46,828 nucleotides of DNA from Xanthobacteraceae bacterium (lineage in GTDB: Bacteria; Pseudomonadota; Alphaproteobacteria; Rhizobiales; Xanthobacteraceae). Each line of letters begins with the position of its first letter. Within the stretch, counting starts at the first letter, position 1. Positions 25,494 through 33,582 of the stretch are shown in pieces. Position numbers and translations under genes: made by a program. A model generated the notes under the pieces. The model did not search any database and was not told where the DNA came from. It saw nothing but the letters and a program-made list of their open reading frames with translations. The stretch is from NCBI GenBank assembly GCA_030037895.1, contig JASHPW010000131.1:1-46828 (forward strand), read 5' to 3'.

Positions 25494-26923
25494 GGTTTGC
25501 GCCCAAGGGTTACGGCGGCAACCGCACGGCGGCGGTATGGTCGGGCGGCCTCTTTCGCTTCATTCCCTACGGCGACGGCGCCGTGACCAACAACGGCGTG
25601 ACCTTCACGCCGAATGTGACGCCGATCTACAATCTGGGCGACGACGATTTCATGGCCCAGAACAACGAGGACCCGCTGCAGGTCTCGCGGTCCGATCCGT
25701 TCGCGGCCTACAATGTCTGGCGCCTGGAAATCGCCGAGCGCGACAACGCTTACAGTCTGACGACCGTCGAGTCGCGCGATCAGAACGCGATTGAAATCGT
25801 CGAGCAGGCGACCGGCTCGAATGGCATGCGCATCGCGCCGACCGTGACCGCGCATGAGATCTGCGATGAGAACGTGGCCTCGATTTCCGGCCAGCTCTTG
25901 CTGCAGCGCGCCGTCTACATCCGCAACACGTACAAATTCCGGCTGTCCTGGGAATATTGCCTGCTCGATCCGATGGACCTGGTCACGGTCACGGATGCGG
26001 TGCTGGGGCTGTCGAACGCGGCGATCCGTCTCACCGAGATCGAGGAGGACGAGAACGGGTTCCTGCAGGTGACGGCGGAGGAGTTTCCGCTGGGCGTTGC
26101 CAGTGCGGTGCTCTACCCGACCCAGCCGGCGATCAACAATCCGATCAACCGCAACGTCTCTCCGGACCCGGTCAATGCGCCGATCATTTTCGAGCCGCCG
26201 TCCTCGCTCGTCGCGACCCCGCAGGTCTGGTTCGCCGTCTCCGGCGGCTCTGGCGGCGTCGCCGATCCGAACTGGGGCGGTTGCAATGTCTGGGCTTCCG
26301 TCGACGGCAGCACCTACGTTCAGATTGGCACGATCTTTGGTCCGGCCGCGCAGGGCGTTCTGTCGTCAAGCCTGCCGAGCTACAGCGGCACCAACCCCGA
26401 TTCCACCGATACGCTTGCGGTGAACATGGCCGAGAGCGGCCAGGCGCTGGCGAGCGGAACCGCTGCCTCAGCCGCACTCGGCACTCCGCTGGTCATCGTC
26501 GGCAACGAGCTGATGTCCTACGAGACGGCGACGCTGACCTCGGCAAACGACTATTCGCTGACCACGCTTTATCGCGGGCTGTACGGAACCGTGATCGCTG
26601 CGCATTCGTCCGGCGCGCCGTTCGCGCTGCTCAATGGCGCGATCTTCGAATACGATCTTCCCGCGCAGTATGTCGGCCGGGAACTCTATTTCAAATTCCA
26701 GAGCTTCAACGTGTTCGGCGGCGGCATTGAGAGTCTTTCCTCGTGTACTGCGTACACCTATACGCCGACCGGCACCGCCATCGATCACCCGGTGGCTGAA
26801 GCAATGCTGCTCGGTAATGCACTCGACTTCGGACTCGTGACCGAGAGCGTCGGCGTGGAAGACGACTTCGGCACGCCGTTCACGCTGCCGGTCGAATTCG
26901 ATGTCGATCTCGGGGCTGCCTGA
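25490..26923 (+). CDS. Phage tail/baseplate (receptor-binding) protein, apparent C-terminal part
   Basis: This 477-residue protein has the body of phage tail proteins of the GTA/siphovirus baseplate kind: VWSGGLFRFIPYGDGAVT, FTPNVTPIYNLGDDDF, YIRNTYKFRLSWEYCLLDPM, LTEIEEDENGFLQVTAEEFP, then fibronectin-like and beta-rich tail parts. In full-length homologues as I remember them, this region follows some 250 N-terminal residues that are missing here. The first about 13 residues (MRFAPKGYGGNRT) look like the start of an unrelated gene joined to the tail sequence. With no head or tape-measure genes near, this suggests a deletion junction close to 25530. It may still be translated. Confidence 0.65.
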   Translation: MRFAPKGYGGNRTAAVWSGGLFRFIPYGDGAVTNNGVTFTPNVTPIYNLGDDDFMAQNNEDPLQVSRSDPFAAYNVWRLEIAERDNAYSLTTVESRDQNAIEIVEQATGSNGMRIAPTVTAHEICDENVASISGQLLLQRAVYIRNTYKFRLSWEYCLLDPMDLVTVTDAVLGLSNAAIRLTEIEEDENGFLQVTAEEFPLGVASAVLYPTQPAINNPINRNVSPDPVNAPIIFEPPSSLVATPQVWFAVSGGSGGVADPNWGGCNVWASVDGSTYVQIGTIFGPAAQGVLSSSLPSYSGTNPDSTDTLAVNMAESGQALASGTAASAALGTPLVIVGNELMSYETATLTSANDYSLTTLYRGLYGTVIAAHSSGAPFALLNGAIFEYDLPAQYVGRELYFKFQSFNVFGGGIESLSSCTAYTYTPTGTAIDHPVAEAMLLGNALDFGLVTESVGVEDDFGTPFTLPVEFDVDLGAA

Positions 26924-26962
26924 TCGACCGTCGGAAATCCGAAATTACAATCGGAACCTAGC

Positions 26963-27823
26963 ATGACAACCGCCGTCCAGGTTCAATATCGGCGTGGCAC
27001 CTCTTCGCAGGTCGCCGGCTTCACGGGTGCACAAGGCGAGATGGTGGTCGACACGACCAATAACCGCGTGGTCGTGCAGGACGCCGCTACGGCGGGCGGC
27101 TGGCCCGCGGCGAAGCTCTCGGAAACGCAAACGATCGGCCGGACCACCGTTTCGGATGCGAACTATTCGGCGGCGACCGCCGACCGCAGCATTGCCTACA
27201 CGGCGCTGACGGCCGCGCGCACGGTCACTCTGCCAGCGGCAGGTTCGTTCCCCGCCGGTTGCGAGCTGACGATCACGGACGAGACCGGCAACTGCTCGGC
27301 GACGAAATCGATCACGGTGGCGCGCGCCGGCAGCGATACCATCGACGGCGCGACCAGTGCTGTCCTCGCCGCGGCCTATGCGGGCCTCGTCCTCAAATGC
27401 AACGGATCGAACCAGTGGACGATCCTGGCACAAACCTCGCCGCCCCAGTTGGATACGGTTGCCCAGGGGCCAAATGGATCGCAAATTCAGTGCGGCGTTC
27501 TCGAACAACTGATTACGCTATCCGGCAGTTCGACGACCTCGACCATTCAGATACCGAACCGCGCGATCGTCTTTGCGGTTTCGGAGCTGGTGGTCACCGC
27601 GGTGACGGGTGCCCCGTCATTCGGCGTCGGCGTCTCGGGGAATACCACGCAATTCGGCGGCTCGCTCGGCACGTCGGCCGCATCGAACAACAGCGGGGTC
27701 ATCGGCCCGACCGCGTTCTATTCCGCTACATCGATCGTCATCACGGCGACGAGCGGCAGCTTCACCGGCGGCACGGTGCGCATCGCCATCCAATACATGC
27801 TCTGCAACGTGCCGACTTCCTGA
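26963..27823 (+). CDS. Tail-fibre-like protein with Mtd-type N-terminal repeat
   Basis: This is a 286-residue protein. The N-terminus VQVQYRRGTSSQVAGFTGAQ and GEMVVDTTNNRVVVQD is the short repeat-type domain at the start of phage tail fibres (major tropism determinant-like: RRGTxxQ...FTGAxGE). The rest is Thr/Ser/Ala-rich beta structure with a C-terminal VIGPTAFYSATSIVITATSG stretch. It lies 39 bp after the tail gene. It would form part of an adsorption apparatus, which has no visible tail tube or capsid to attach to in this island. Confidence 0.7.
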   Translation: MTTAVQVQYRRGTSSQVAGFTGAQGEMVVDTTNNRVVVQDAATAGGWPAAKLSETQTIGRTTVSDANYSAATADRSIAYTALTAARTVTLPAAGSFPAGCELTITDETGNCSATKSITVARAGSDTIDGATSAVLAAAYAGLVLKCNGSNQWTILAQTSPPQLDTVAQGPNGSQIQCGVLEQLITLSGSSTTSTIQIPNRAIVFAVSELVVTAVTGAPSFGVGVSGNTTQFGGSLGTSAASNNSGVIGPTAFYSATSIVITATSGSFTGGTVRIAIQYMLCNVPTS

Positions 27824-27858
27824 ACTGATTCCGTCCTGACATCCACAGAGGTGAACTG

Positions 27859-28206
27859 ATGCGAGCATTTCTCGCCGCGGCGATGCTTTGCGCCGAGACC
27901 TCTATTGCGCGTGCCGAAATCGCCTCGTGCTACGGCCGCGAGCACGGTCAAAACAAAACAGCGACCAGCCAAAACTATAACCCCTGGGGCCTCACCGCAG
28001 CGCACCGAACATTGCCGTTCGGCACGCGCGTGGTCGTCACCAACAGGCGCAATGGCCGCTCGGTGACCGTAACCATCAATGATCGCGGCCCAGCCACCTG
28101 GACCCATCGCGACATCGACCTTTCGCTCGGCGCCTGCCGCTCCATCGGCAGCGACGGCGTCGCGCACGTCTCACTCACCATCCTGCATAGGGAGCTTCAG
28201 CGATGA
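27859..28206 (+). CDS. RlpA-like double-psi beta-barrel protein (lysis cassette)
   Basis: This 115-residue protein has a likely signal peptide (MRAFLAAAMLCAETSIARAE) and an RlpA-like domain: ASCYGREHGQNKTATSQNYN, LTAAHRTLPFGTRVVVTN, VTVTINDRGP and RDIDLSLGAC. RlpA proteins are lytic transglycosylases or septal-ring peptidoglycan binders. As the first gene of a lysis-like cluster it probably attacks peptidoglycan. The catalytic Asp region (NDRGP) is intact. It overlaps the next gene by 4 bp. Confidence 0.78.
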   Translation: MRAFLAAAMLCAETSIARAEIASCYGREHGQNKTATSQNYNPWGLTAAHRTLPFGTRVVVTNRRNGRSVTVTINDRGPATWTHRDIDLSLGACRSIGSDGVAHVSLTILHRELQR

Positions 28207-28838
28207 GCACCATCATCGACACCAACCACGACACCACGCGCCATCTCGCCTCAATCAAGGCGGCGGGCGTCAAGACGATCATTCGCTACCTCTCGCCGAT
28301 CAATCCGGCCGGCGAGAAGTGCGTCAAGGCAGCCGAGGCGCGGGCGATCGCCACGGCCGGTTTGCGGCTTGGGCTCGTCAACGAGGGCTGGGGCGACTTC
28401 GCCCACGGCGGAATCTCCGCCGGCGCCGGCGAGCGCGACGGCGAATGGTGCGCCAAGTATGCGGCGCAAGTCGGCGTCTCGGAAAGCGCCTGCATCTACT
28501 TTGCAGTGGATGTGGATGCGAACGCCGCTCAGATCCGAAAGCTCGTCATTCCCTATTTCGCAGCGGTCGCTGCGGCGTTCAAACAATCGGCGCCGAAATT
28601 GCGCATCGGTGTCTACGGCTCCGGCGCGGTCTGCGAAGCGGTAATCGCGGCCAACCTCGCCGACTTGCCTTGGCTCTCCTGCTCGATGGGCTGGGCGGGC
28701 TCGCGCGACTTCCTCGCATCGAACAAGTGGACGCTGCGGCAGCATCTGCCGGCAACGATCGCCGGGATCGACAGCGATCCTGACGACGCGAACGGCGATT
28801 TCGGCGACTTCGTGCCGTTCGTTGGGGGCGCATCATGA
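28203..28838 (+). CDS. DUF1906-type glycoside hydrolase-like protein (lysis cassette)
   Basis: This is a 211-residue protein matching the DUF1906/Rv2525c-like TIM-barrel that occurs in phage lysis clusters. Marks are IIDTNHDTTRHLASIKAAGV and TIIRYLSP at the start, YFAVDVDANAAQIRKLVIPY (acidic residue after a beta strand), the IGVYGSGAVCEA strand-turn, and IDSDPDDANGDFGDF near the C-terminus. Family members bind or hydrolyse cell-wall glycans. It is overlapped by 4 bp on both sides. Confidence 0.75.
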   Translation: MSTIIDTNHDTTRHLASIKAAGVKTIIRYLSPINPAGEKCVKAAEARAIATAGLRLGLVNEGWGDFAHGGISAGAGERDGEWCAKYAAQVGVSESACIYFAVDVDANAAQIRKLVIPYFAAVAAAFKQSAPKLRIGVYGSGAVCEAVIAANLADLPWLSCSMGWAGSRDFLASNKWTLRQHLPATIAGIDSDPDDANGDFGDFVPFVGGAS

Positions 28839-29044
28839 GCGCGCCCCTCTACAGCCAAGCCGAACTCGCCGCCGCCATCGCTGCCGTCAAGGCAGACATC
28901 GCTCAGAACGTCCCGTCCTGGGAGGCGGAAATGATCCCGGCCACGGCGATCCAATCCGCCGTTGCCGCCGGACTAGCCGCCGCCGCGCACGTTCGCGCGA
29001 AGCAAGACCAAGCCAACTCGCAAACGGAGGAGAGCAAGCCATGA
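28835..29044 (+). CDS. Small Ala-rich phage protein
   Basis: This 69-residue protein begins MSAPLYSQAELAAAIAAVKA, is alanine-rich and soluble-helical, and ends with a Gln/Ser/Glu-rich tail. No family is recognised. The ATGA overlaps on both sides within the lysis cluster are the evidence that it is a gene. Confidence 0.6.
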   Translation: MSAPLYSQAELAAAIAAVKADIAQNVPSWEAEMIPATAIQSAVAAGLAAAAHVRAKQDQANSQTEESKP

Positions 29045-29376
29045 ACCTTCCAAACCTGGCGCAGGCCGCCGCATTCGGCCGCCACGTCGTCAGCTACAGC
29101 ATGGGCGTAGTGACCGCCCTTGCAGCGACCCACATCGCCTCACCGGACCAGGCGCAGAGCGCCGGCGACGCGATCAATCAGATCAGCTCCGGGATTGCTT
29201 CGATCGTGACTGGCGTCACCACGCTGGTCGCCTTCGGCTCGGCCATATGGGCCACAGTGAGCGCCGGCATCAAGGCGCAGATCGCTGCCGTGCAGGCGCA
29301 CCCGTCGGCGCAGGTCACCGTCACCGATCCGAAACTCGCGGCGGGCATTCCCGGCGTGAAACTCGCTTCCCGATAA
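29041..29376 (+). CDS. Putative holin-like membrane protein
   Basis: This is a 111-residue protein from the ATG at 29041 with two hydrophobic stretches: about 15-35 (VVSYSMGVVTALAATHIASP) and about 52-78 (IASIVTGVTTLVAFGSAIWA). A short polar C-terminus follows. Two-span small membrane proteins beside cell-wall hydrolases are typical phage holins. This is inferred from topology and position; no named family was recognised. Confidence 0.6.
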   Translation: MNLPNLAQAAAFGRHVVSYSMGVVTALAATHIASPDQAQSAGDAINQISSGIASIVTGVTTLVAFGSAIWATVSAGIKAQIAAVQAHPSAQVTVTDPKLAAGIPGVKLASR

Positions 29377-29410
29377 CCAGAAATCTCAACCAGCCAAAAT
29401 GGAGGTATCC

Positions 29411-29749
29411 ATGGCTACTACGCTATCGAGTCTGAAGAGCATCTTGAGCGCGGCCGGCGTTTCCGCAACGTCGCTGCCGAGCATCATCCAAGCACTCGCC
29501 GCCAATAGCCCGACTTCGGCGGTCAAGGCGGCTTGCACGACGATCCTCGCCAACAGCAACAATCCCGCTGTGGTCAAGGACATGGCAATGAAAATGGCGG
29601 AAATCCAGGGCCTGCCTGTTGCAGTCGTGAACCTGCTCCCGGCGCTGACCGCCGCGACCACGCCGCTGGAGGTCGTCAACGCGGTCGAGGCGATCGAGAC
29701 TGCTCTCGGCCAGGGCGCCGGCGGGCTCAGTCTTGGGTCACTCCTCTAA
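29411..29749 (+). CDS. Phage-type helical hypothetical protein
   Basis: This is a 112-residue protein from the ATG at 29411 (GGAGGTATCC upstream). It is Ala/Thr/Ser-rich and helical, with PTSAVKAACTTILANSNNPA and LEVVNAVEAIETALG. No recognised family or membrane segment. It ends 27 bp before a strong hairpin and is the last gene of the rightward train before it. Confidence 0.55.
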   Translation: MATTLSSLKSILSAAGVSATSLPSIIQALAANSPTSAVKAACTTILANSNNPAVVKDMAMKMAEIQGLPVAVVNLLPALTAATTPLEVVNAVEAIETALGQGAGGLSLGSLL

Positions 29750-29775
29750 TCGCGATCTGGGCTGTTATCGCTGCT

Positions 29776-29806
29776 GCTGAGCGCGCTTAGCCGCGCGCTC
29801 AGCTTT
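29776..29806 (+). terminator. Hairpin terminator after the phage-type train
   Basis: GCTGAGCGCGC (29776-29786) and GCGCGCTCAGC (29793-29803) form a perfect 11-bp stem with a TTAGCC loop, followed by TTT. The T tract is short, so termination may be partial. It ends the run that begins with the excisionase-like gene. Confidence 0.65.
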
Positions 29807-29839
29807 CATCTCGAAGAATCGAGGAGTGAGAGATCACAA

Positions 29840-30169
29840 ATGGTCGGCAAGTTGGACGAAATCAGTGAAGCCATCGGCGCTCTGCGAGCCAGCGTCGCTG
29901 AAATTCAGCGGCGTATGGATGAGAGCCGCGCGCTCCAAGATCAACGACATATCGACAATACGAACGCATTGCGCGAATTGGCCGCGAAGCTCGACCAGCA
30001 TGCCGCTGCTGTTGCAACTATGCAGCCCGCCGTCGCAGCGCTTCTCCTCTCCCGTTCGAAACTCGTAGCTTGGGCGAGCATCGGCTTCGCCGGTTTCGTA
30101 GTCTTCGGCTGGATAGTGGAGGCGGCTGTTAAGTGGATTGTGGCGTGGGCGCTTCAGCATTGGCACTGA
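29840..30169 (+). CDS. Coiled-coil protein with C-terminal membrane segment (holin/spanin-like candidate)
   Basis: This is a 109-residue protein. Residues 1-65 are charged and helical with heptad character (ISEAIGALRASVAEIQRRMD). Residues about 74-105 form one hydrophobic segment, LVAWASIGFAGFVVFGWIVE and on. The layout fits small phage membrane proteins that accompany lysis genes (DUF1515-like), but I cannot name the family with confidence. It lies after the terminator hairpin and before the methyltransferase, with 109 bp of AT-richer sequence between, where AACCTGG occurs twice. Confidence 0.55.
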   Translation: MVGKLDEISEAIGALRASVAEIQRRMDESRALQDQRHIDNTNALRELAAKLDQHAAAVATMQPAVAALLLSRSKLVAWASIGFAGFVVFGWIVEAAVKWIVAWALQHWH

Positions 30170-30278
30170 GATATGGAGTCGCGATGGTCTGTCCATAATT
30201 CCGATAAATCGTGAACGAAAATTGAAAAAGAGGCCTGCCGAACCTGGAATAACCTGGTAAGCTGACTCAGACGGGGAG

Positions 30279-31250
30279 ATGCCGGAGGGGATTTTGCTGA
30301 GAGGACTGGATATTTTCTCCGGCGCCGGCGGCAGCAGCGCCGGCGCGCGGAGCGCTGGTATTGAACTGGTCGGAGCAATCGACATGTGTCCGATTGCGAC
30401 GGAGACGTTCCGCGCAAATTTTCCAAAGGCGCATGTCGTCACGGATCGGCTTGAACATATCCGATTGCCTGAATTGGGCCGAAGACTCGGTGACATCGAT
30501 ATTCTAATGGCGTCTCCAGAATGCACGAACCATACCTGTGCCAAAGGTGGCAGACCGCGTAATGAGTCGAGCCGGGCAACCGCGCTTCTTGCAGTGAAAT
30601 ATGCTGAGAAGTTCCGACCGCGGTGGCTGGTGCTTGAAAATGTCGTGCACATGCGACCGTGGGCGCGTTATTCCGAATTGTGTGAAGCGTTAAAGGACCT
30701 CGGCTACAATCTCGCGGAGCAGGTGCTTGATGCATCGGATTTCGGCGTTCCACAGACAAGGCGACGATTGTTCATTGTCGGAGATCGAAAGAAGAAGCCC
30801 GGACTTGTAACTCACAAGCATCCTGGCCGGCGTAGATCTGCCAAATCGATCCTCGACCCGCGCGATACCTGGGAAACAACGAAGCTATTTGGCAGACGGA
30901 GGGCGCGAGGCACACTCGAACGCGCACGCCGGGGGTTCAAGGCTCTTGGACGGGAAGCGAGTTTTTTGCTCGTGTATTACGGCAGCGATGGAAGCGGAGG
31001 CTGGCAACCGCTCGACCGACCATTGCGCACGATTACCACTATCGATCGCTTCGCGCTTGTCGAACCGAGCGATGACGGTCCGGTAATGCGGATGCTTCAG
31101 GTGCCCGAATTGCAGCGCGCGATGGGTTTCGATGAGAATTTCACGCTCCCTGTTGGCTCCCGGCGTGATCGGATTCGACTCCTCGGCAACGGCGTATGCC
31201 CTCCCGTCATGGAAGCGGTGGTCAGGGCGCTGATCGAGGACAAGGCCTGA
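30279..31250 (+). CDS. DNA (cytosine-5-)methyltransferase (drmMII-type candidate)
   Basis: This is a 323-residue C5 methyltransferase. Motif I LDIFSGAGGSSAG (10-22), the IV loop LMASPECTNHT (catalytic Cys 82; PEC in place of the usual PPC), motif VI LENV (119-122), motif VIII DFGVPQTRRRLF (154-165) and the C-terminal ELQRAMGF...LLGNGVCPP (IX-X) are all present in order. The target-recognition region between VIII and IX is short (about 80 residues). It uses S-adenosylmethionine and would mark host DNA so that the DISARM-like operon spares it. The ATG at 30279 has poor spacing; a TTG at 30294 has GGAGG five bases ahead. Its end overlaps the convergent vsr gene by 29 bp. Confidence 0.88.
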   Translation: MPEGILLRGLDIFSGAGGSSAGARSAGIELVGAIDMCPIATETFRANFPKAHVVTDRLEHIRLPELGRRLGDIDILMASPECTNHTCAKGGRPRNESSRATALLAVKYAEKFRPRWLVLENVVHMRPWARYSELCEALKDLGYNLAEQVLDASDFGVPQTRRRLFIVGDRKKKPGLVTHKHPGRRRSAKSILDPRDTWETTKLFGRRRARGTLERARRGFKALGREASFLLVYYGSDGSGGWQPLDRPLRTITTIDRFALVEPSDDGPVMRMLQVPELQRAMGFDENFTLPVGSRRDRIRLLGNGVCPPVMEAVVRALIEDKA

Positions 31251-31668
31251 CGACCGTCGAAGCAGATCCTCGGCGTTCGAGAAATCTGTTGATCTTGTTG
31301 GTCGCCGACTTCGGCGACGCCAGTTCGCATTCCCAAACTACCAGCACGCGCCAGCCGTCATTCTTCAGCCGCGCCATGTGTACTAGGTCCCGCTGTTTGT
31401 TGAGCCTGAACTTCTTCCTCCAGAAGACCTGTCGGCTCTTCGGCGTGTACGCGTACTTGCAGTCCTGATGGCGGTGCCAGAAGCAACCATGCACAAATAT
31501 GATCTTTTTCATGCGTCGAAAAACGAGGTCCGGAGTTCCAGGAAGGTCCCGGCAGTGGAGACGATAACGATAGCCGAGCGCGTGAACAATGCGCCGCACC
31601 GTCATTTCGGGAACAGTATTCTTCCCACGAATGCGGGACATCAGGGCGCTTCGCTTCGCGGGGCTCAT
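31222..31668 (-). CDS. vsr: Very short patch repair endonuclease (Vsr)
   Basis: From the ATG at 31668, which has GGGGAG ideally spaced, this is a 148-residue Vsr, the normal size. An ATG at 31725 would add 19 residues. The opening SPAKRSALMSRIRGKNTVPE, then LPGTPDLVF (catalytic Asp), FVHGCFWHRHQDC (zinc and catalytic histidines) and FWRKKFRLNKQRD are classic Vsr. It nicks at T:G mismatches formed when 5-methylcytosine deaminates, starting repair, and so normally accompanies a C5 methyltransferase, here the convergent gene. It is the last gene of the drmE-to-vsr leftward operon. Confidence 0.92.
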   Translation of the reverse strand: MSPAKRSALMSRIRGKNTVPEMTVRRIVHALGYRYRLHCRDLPGTPDLVFRRMKKIIFVHGCFWHRHQDCKYAYTPKSRQVFWRKKFRLNKQRDLVHMARLKNDGWRVLVVWECELASPKSATNKINRFLERRGSASTVVRPCPRSAP

Positions 31669-31728
31669 GATGTCTCCCCGGTGAAACCGATGCCCAGACT
31701 GCTTCGCGCGACTTGAGGTCGTCATGCT

Positions 31729-33582
31729 TCACTTGATCGGCGCCGCATCGAAGAAGCCGATGCGTGGGTCCTTGATCGTCCCAATCAAGGTGGCGCGGTC
31801 CAGTAGGCGGTTGCCTTCCTCGCAACTCGTTTCAGGAAGCAGGATACACCCGTGACAAGCCGCAAGGTTCGACGTTTGCGCGCCGCCACCCGGACTTTCT
31901 ATGCAGACCGGATCGTTGGAGCACCACATCGCACGCCTGAGCGCTGACGCCACGATCCGCTCCAAACGTCCGGGCTCGGCTTGGCTTACAAGCCCTCCCA
32001 GCGTGCCCTCGGCATCGCCCGATGCCGTATAGATCAGCAGACCGTTCATCGGCAGATTGGGGCCTTCCAGATTGCAGTAGAGCCGCTCCCGAAGCGAAGC
32101 CGAACCATACCCGCACGTGAAGGTCAGCTCTTTGATTAGCGCATGTGCGAAGGAATGCACCATGATGAAGCGCGCATCGATGTTGCGCCGACCCGTTTCC
32201 CGCGAAAGTCGTCGCATGTTGTAATCATCCGTTAGACCCCGGATGCGCAAGGCAGGAGCCGCTTCGCTCGACCATGCCTCAATCCTGTTCCGGTCAAATT
32301 CGATGAAAATCCCTTCGCCGCGCACTTCAATCGCCGGCAGCCATGGCAGGCGCGTGCGTGCGAGCGGCTGCACCCCATCGTCGCTGGGCGATGACTTCGG
32401 CATGAGCCGCGACAGACCCGCTAACACTCGAGTCTCGCGCAATTTTCGCACGAGGCTGATGTGAGAGATGTACGGCGTGAACCAGCCGTAGCGGTTGCGG
32501 TCGAAAGGTTCGACGAACAGCTCGCTCCGCGCGTTCATGAGACCCGCTTTGAGCACATCATGTTCCTGACGCCGGTACTCCTCTTCCGTCGAAGCAGGAA
32601 CCGCTCCGCTCTCCTCGCGGTCGAGCTTAGTCTGCGCTGCCTTGATCAGGTCGGCAGCATCTACGCCTTGCTGCTGAGCGAGGAAGCGCACGATGACTTC
32701 GTTGACCTTGCCATTCACCCGTTGTGACTTGATGGGCTCCCAATTGACTGGGTTGTTGAGCACGCGTCGTATGTCTTCGGATGCGTCCACCTCGGGCGGC
32801 GGGATGTAGATCGAGCTGGCCACGATTGGAAAATAGACATTCGAGCCGCCGCGCTGAACCACCTGGAGCTGCTTGACGCAGGCGCCCGTGCCGAACTCCT
32901 GACCGAGCCAGGGGCGGGCGGCGTCGCATTGCGTTCCAACGGCGGCAAGAGCTGCGCGGTCGAACGCTCCGGCAAGAGTCTTCACCCGGTTGCATCGTGA
33001 GCACTCGATCTTAATTCCGGCGAGACTCGCGGAGCTGCGCCCAGCCTTGAACTGCAGCGCGCACAGTGTCGAGTCCTGTTCGGGACACCCAACCCATTGG
33101 CGGAATGGAAAGTCCTGGATATGCCCATCTTCGCAAATGGCGATGATGCGGACGGGAATCATTCTTCGCTGGTTGCGCCCGCTCGAACACGAGACGTTAT
33201 CGCAGCGAGGCTGGTCCCCGTAGAGTGTGGCCTTCCCCATGCGAAAGCATCGTGGGCAGTAGTGCCATTGAGGAAAGCGCACATGCGGCACGCGGATACG
33301 CGGGCGCCCCTCCGCTTCGGAGAATTCCGGGGGACGCACGAAATACTGTACGCCAAGGCGCTGCTGGAGACGCTCTTCGCGAAAACGGAGGTCATCCGGA
33401 GGCGCTCTGTTGGCAGCGGTAAACCAAGCATCCAGGCCGGCGCACATCAGCGCTTCATCATTGCGGAAATCGGTGATGGCGCCGACGCCGAAGGGCGAGA
33501 TCAGCTGGGCGCGGCGCAACGGCCGTGTGCGCTGGATGGTGCGGCGAGTTCTCCCTCCAGGTCGGCGCCACGGCGATCTCAC
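31729..33582 (-). CDS. drmB: DISARM DrmB (DUF1998 protein)
   Basis: This is a 617-residue protein. The N-terminus RRAQLISPFGVGAITDF (about 23-39) is the DrmB opening. Zinc-finger-like CPRC...CDNVSC lies near 107-130, and CEDGHIQDFPFRQWVG around 150. The C-terminal DUF1998 region (from about 470) contains VHSFAHALIKELTFTCGYGS, then YTASGDAEGTLGGLVSQAEP and ACHGCILLPETSCEEGNRLL (about 573-592). In DISARM, DrmB partners the helicase DrmA in sensing or blocking incoming phage DNA. It begins at a GTG inside a 4-bp overlap with drmA. Confidence 0.9.
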   Translation of the reverse strand: MRSPWRRPGGRTRRTIQRTRPLRRAQLISPFGVGAITDFRNDEALMCAGLDAWFTAANRAPPDDLRFREERLQQRLGVQYFVRPPEFSEAEGRPRIRVPHVRFPQWHYCPRCFRMGKATLYGDQPRCDNVSCSSGRNQRRMIPVRIIAICEDGHIQDFPFRQWVGCPEQDSTLCALQFKAGRSSASLAGIKIECSRCNRVKTLAGAFDRAALAAVGTQCDAARPWLGQEFGTGACVKQLQVVQRGGSNVYFPIVASSIYIPPPEVDASEDIRRVLNNPVNWEPIKSQRVNGKVNEVIVRFLAQQQGVDAADLIKAAQTKLDREESGAVPASTEEEYRRQEHDVLKAGLMNARSELFVEPFDRNRYGWFTPYISHISLVRKLRETRVLAGLSRLMPKSSPSDDGVQPLARTRLPWLPAIEVRGEGIFIEFDRNRIEAWSSEAAPALRIRGLTDDYNMRRLSRETGRRNIDARFIMVHSFAHALIKELTFTCGYGSASLRERLYCNLEGPNLPMNGLLIYTASGDAEGTLGGLVSQAEPGRLERIVASALRRAMWCSNDPVCIESPGGGAQTSNLAACHGCILLPETSCEEGNRLLDRATLIGTIKDPRIGFFDAAPIK

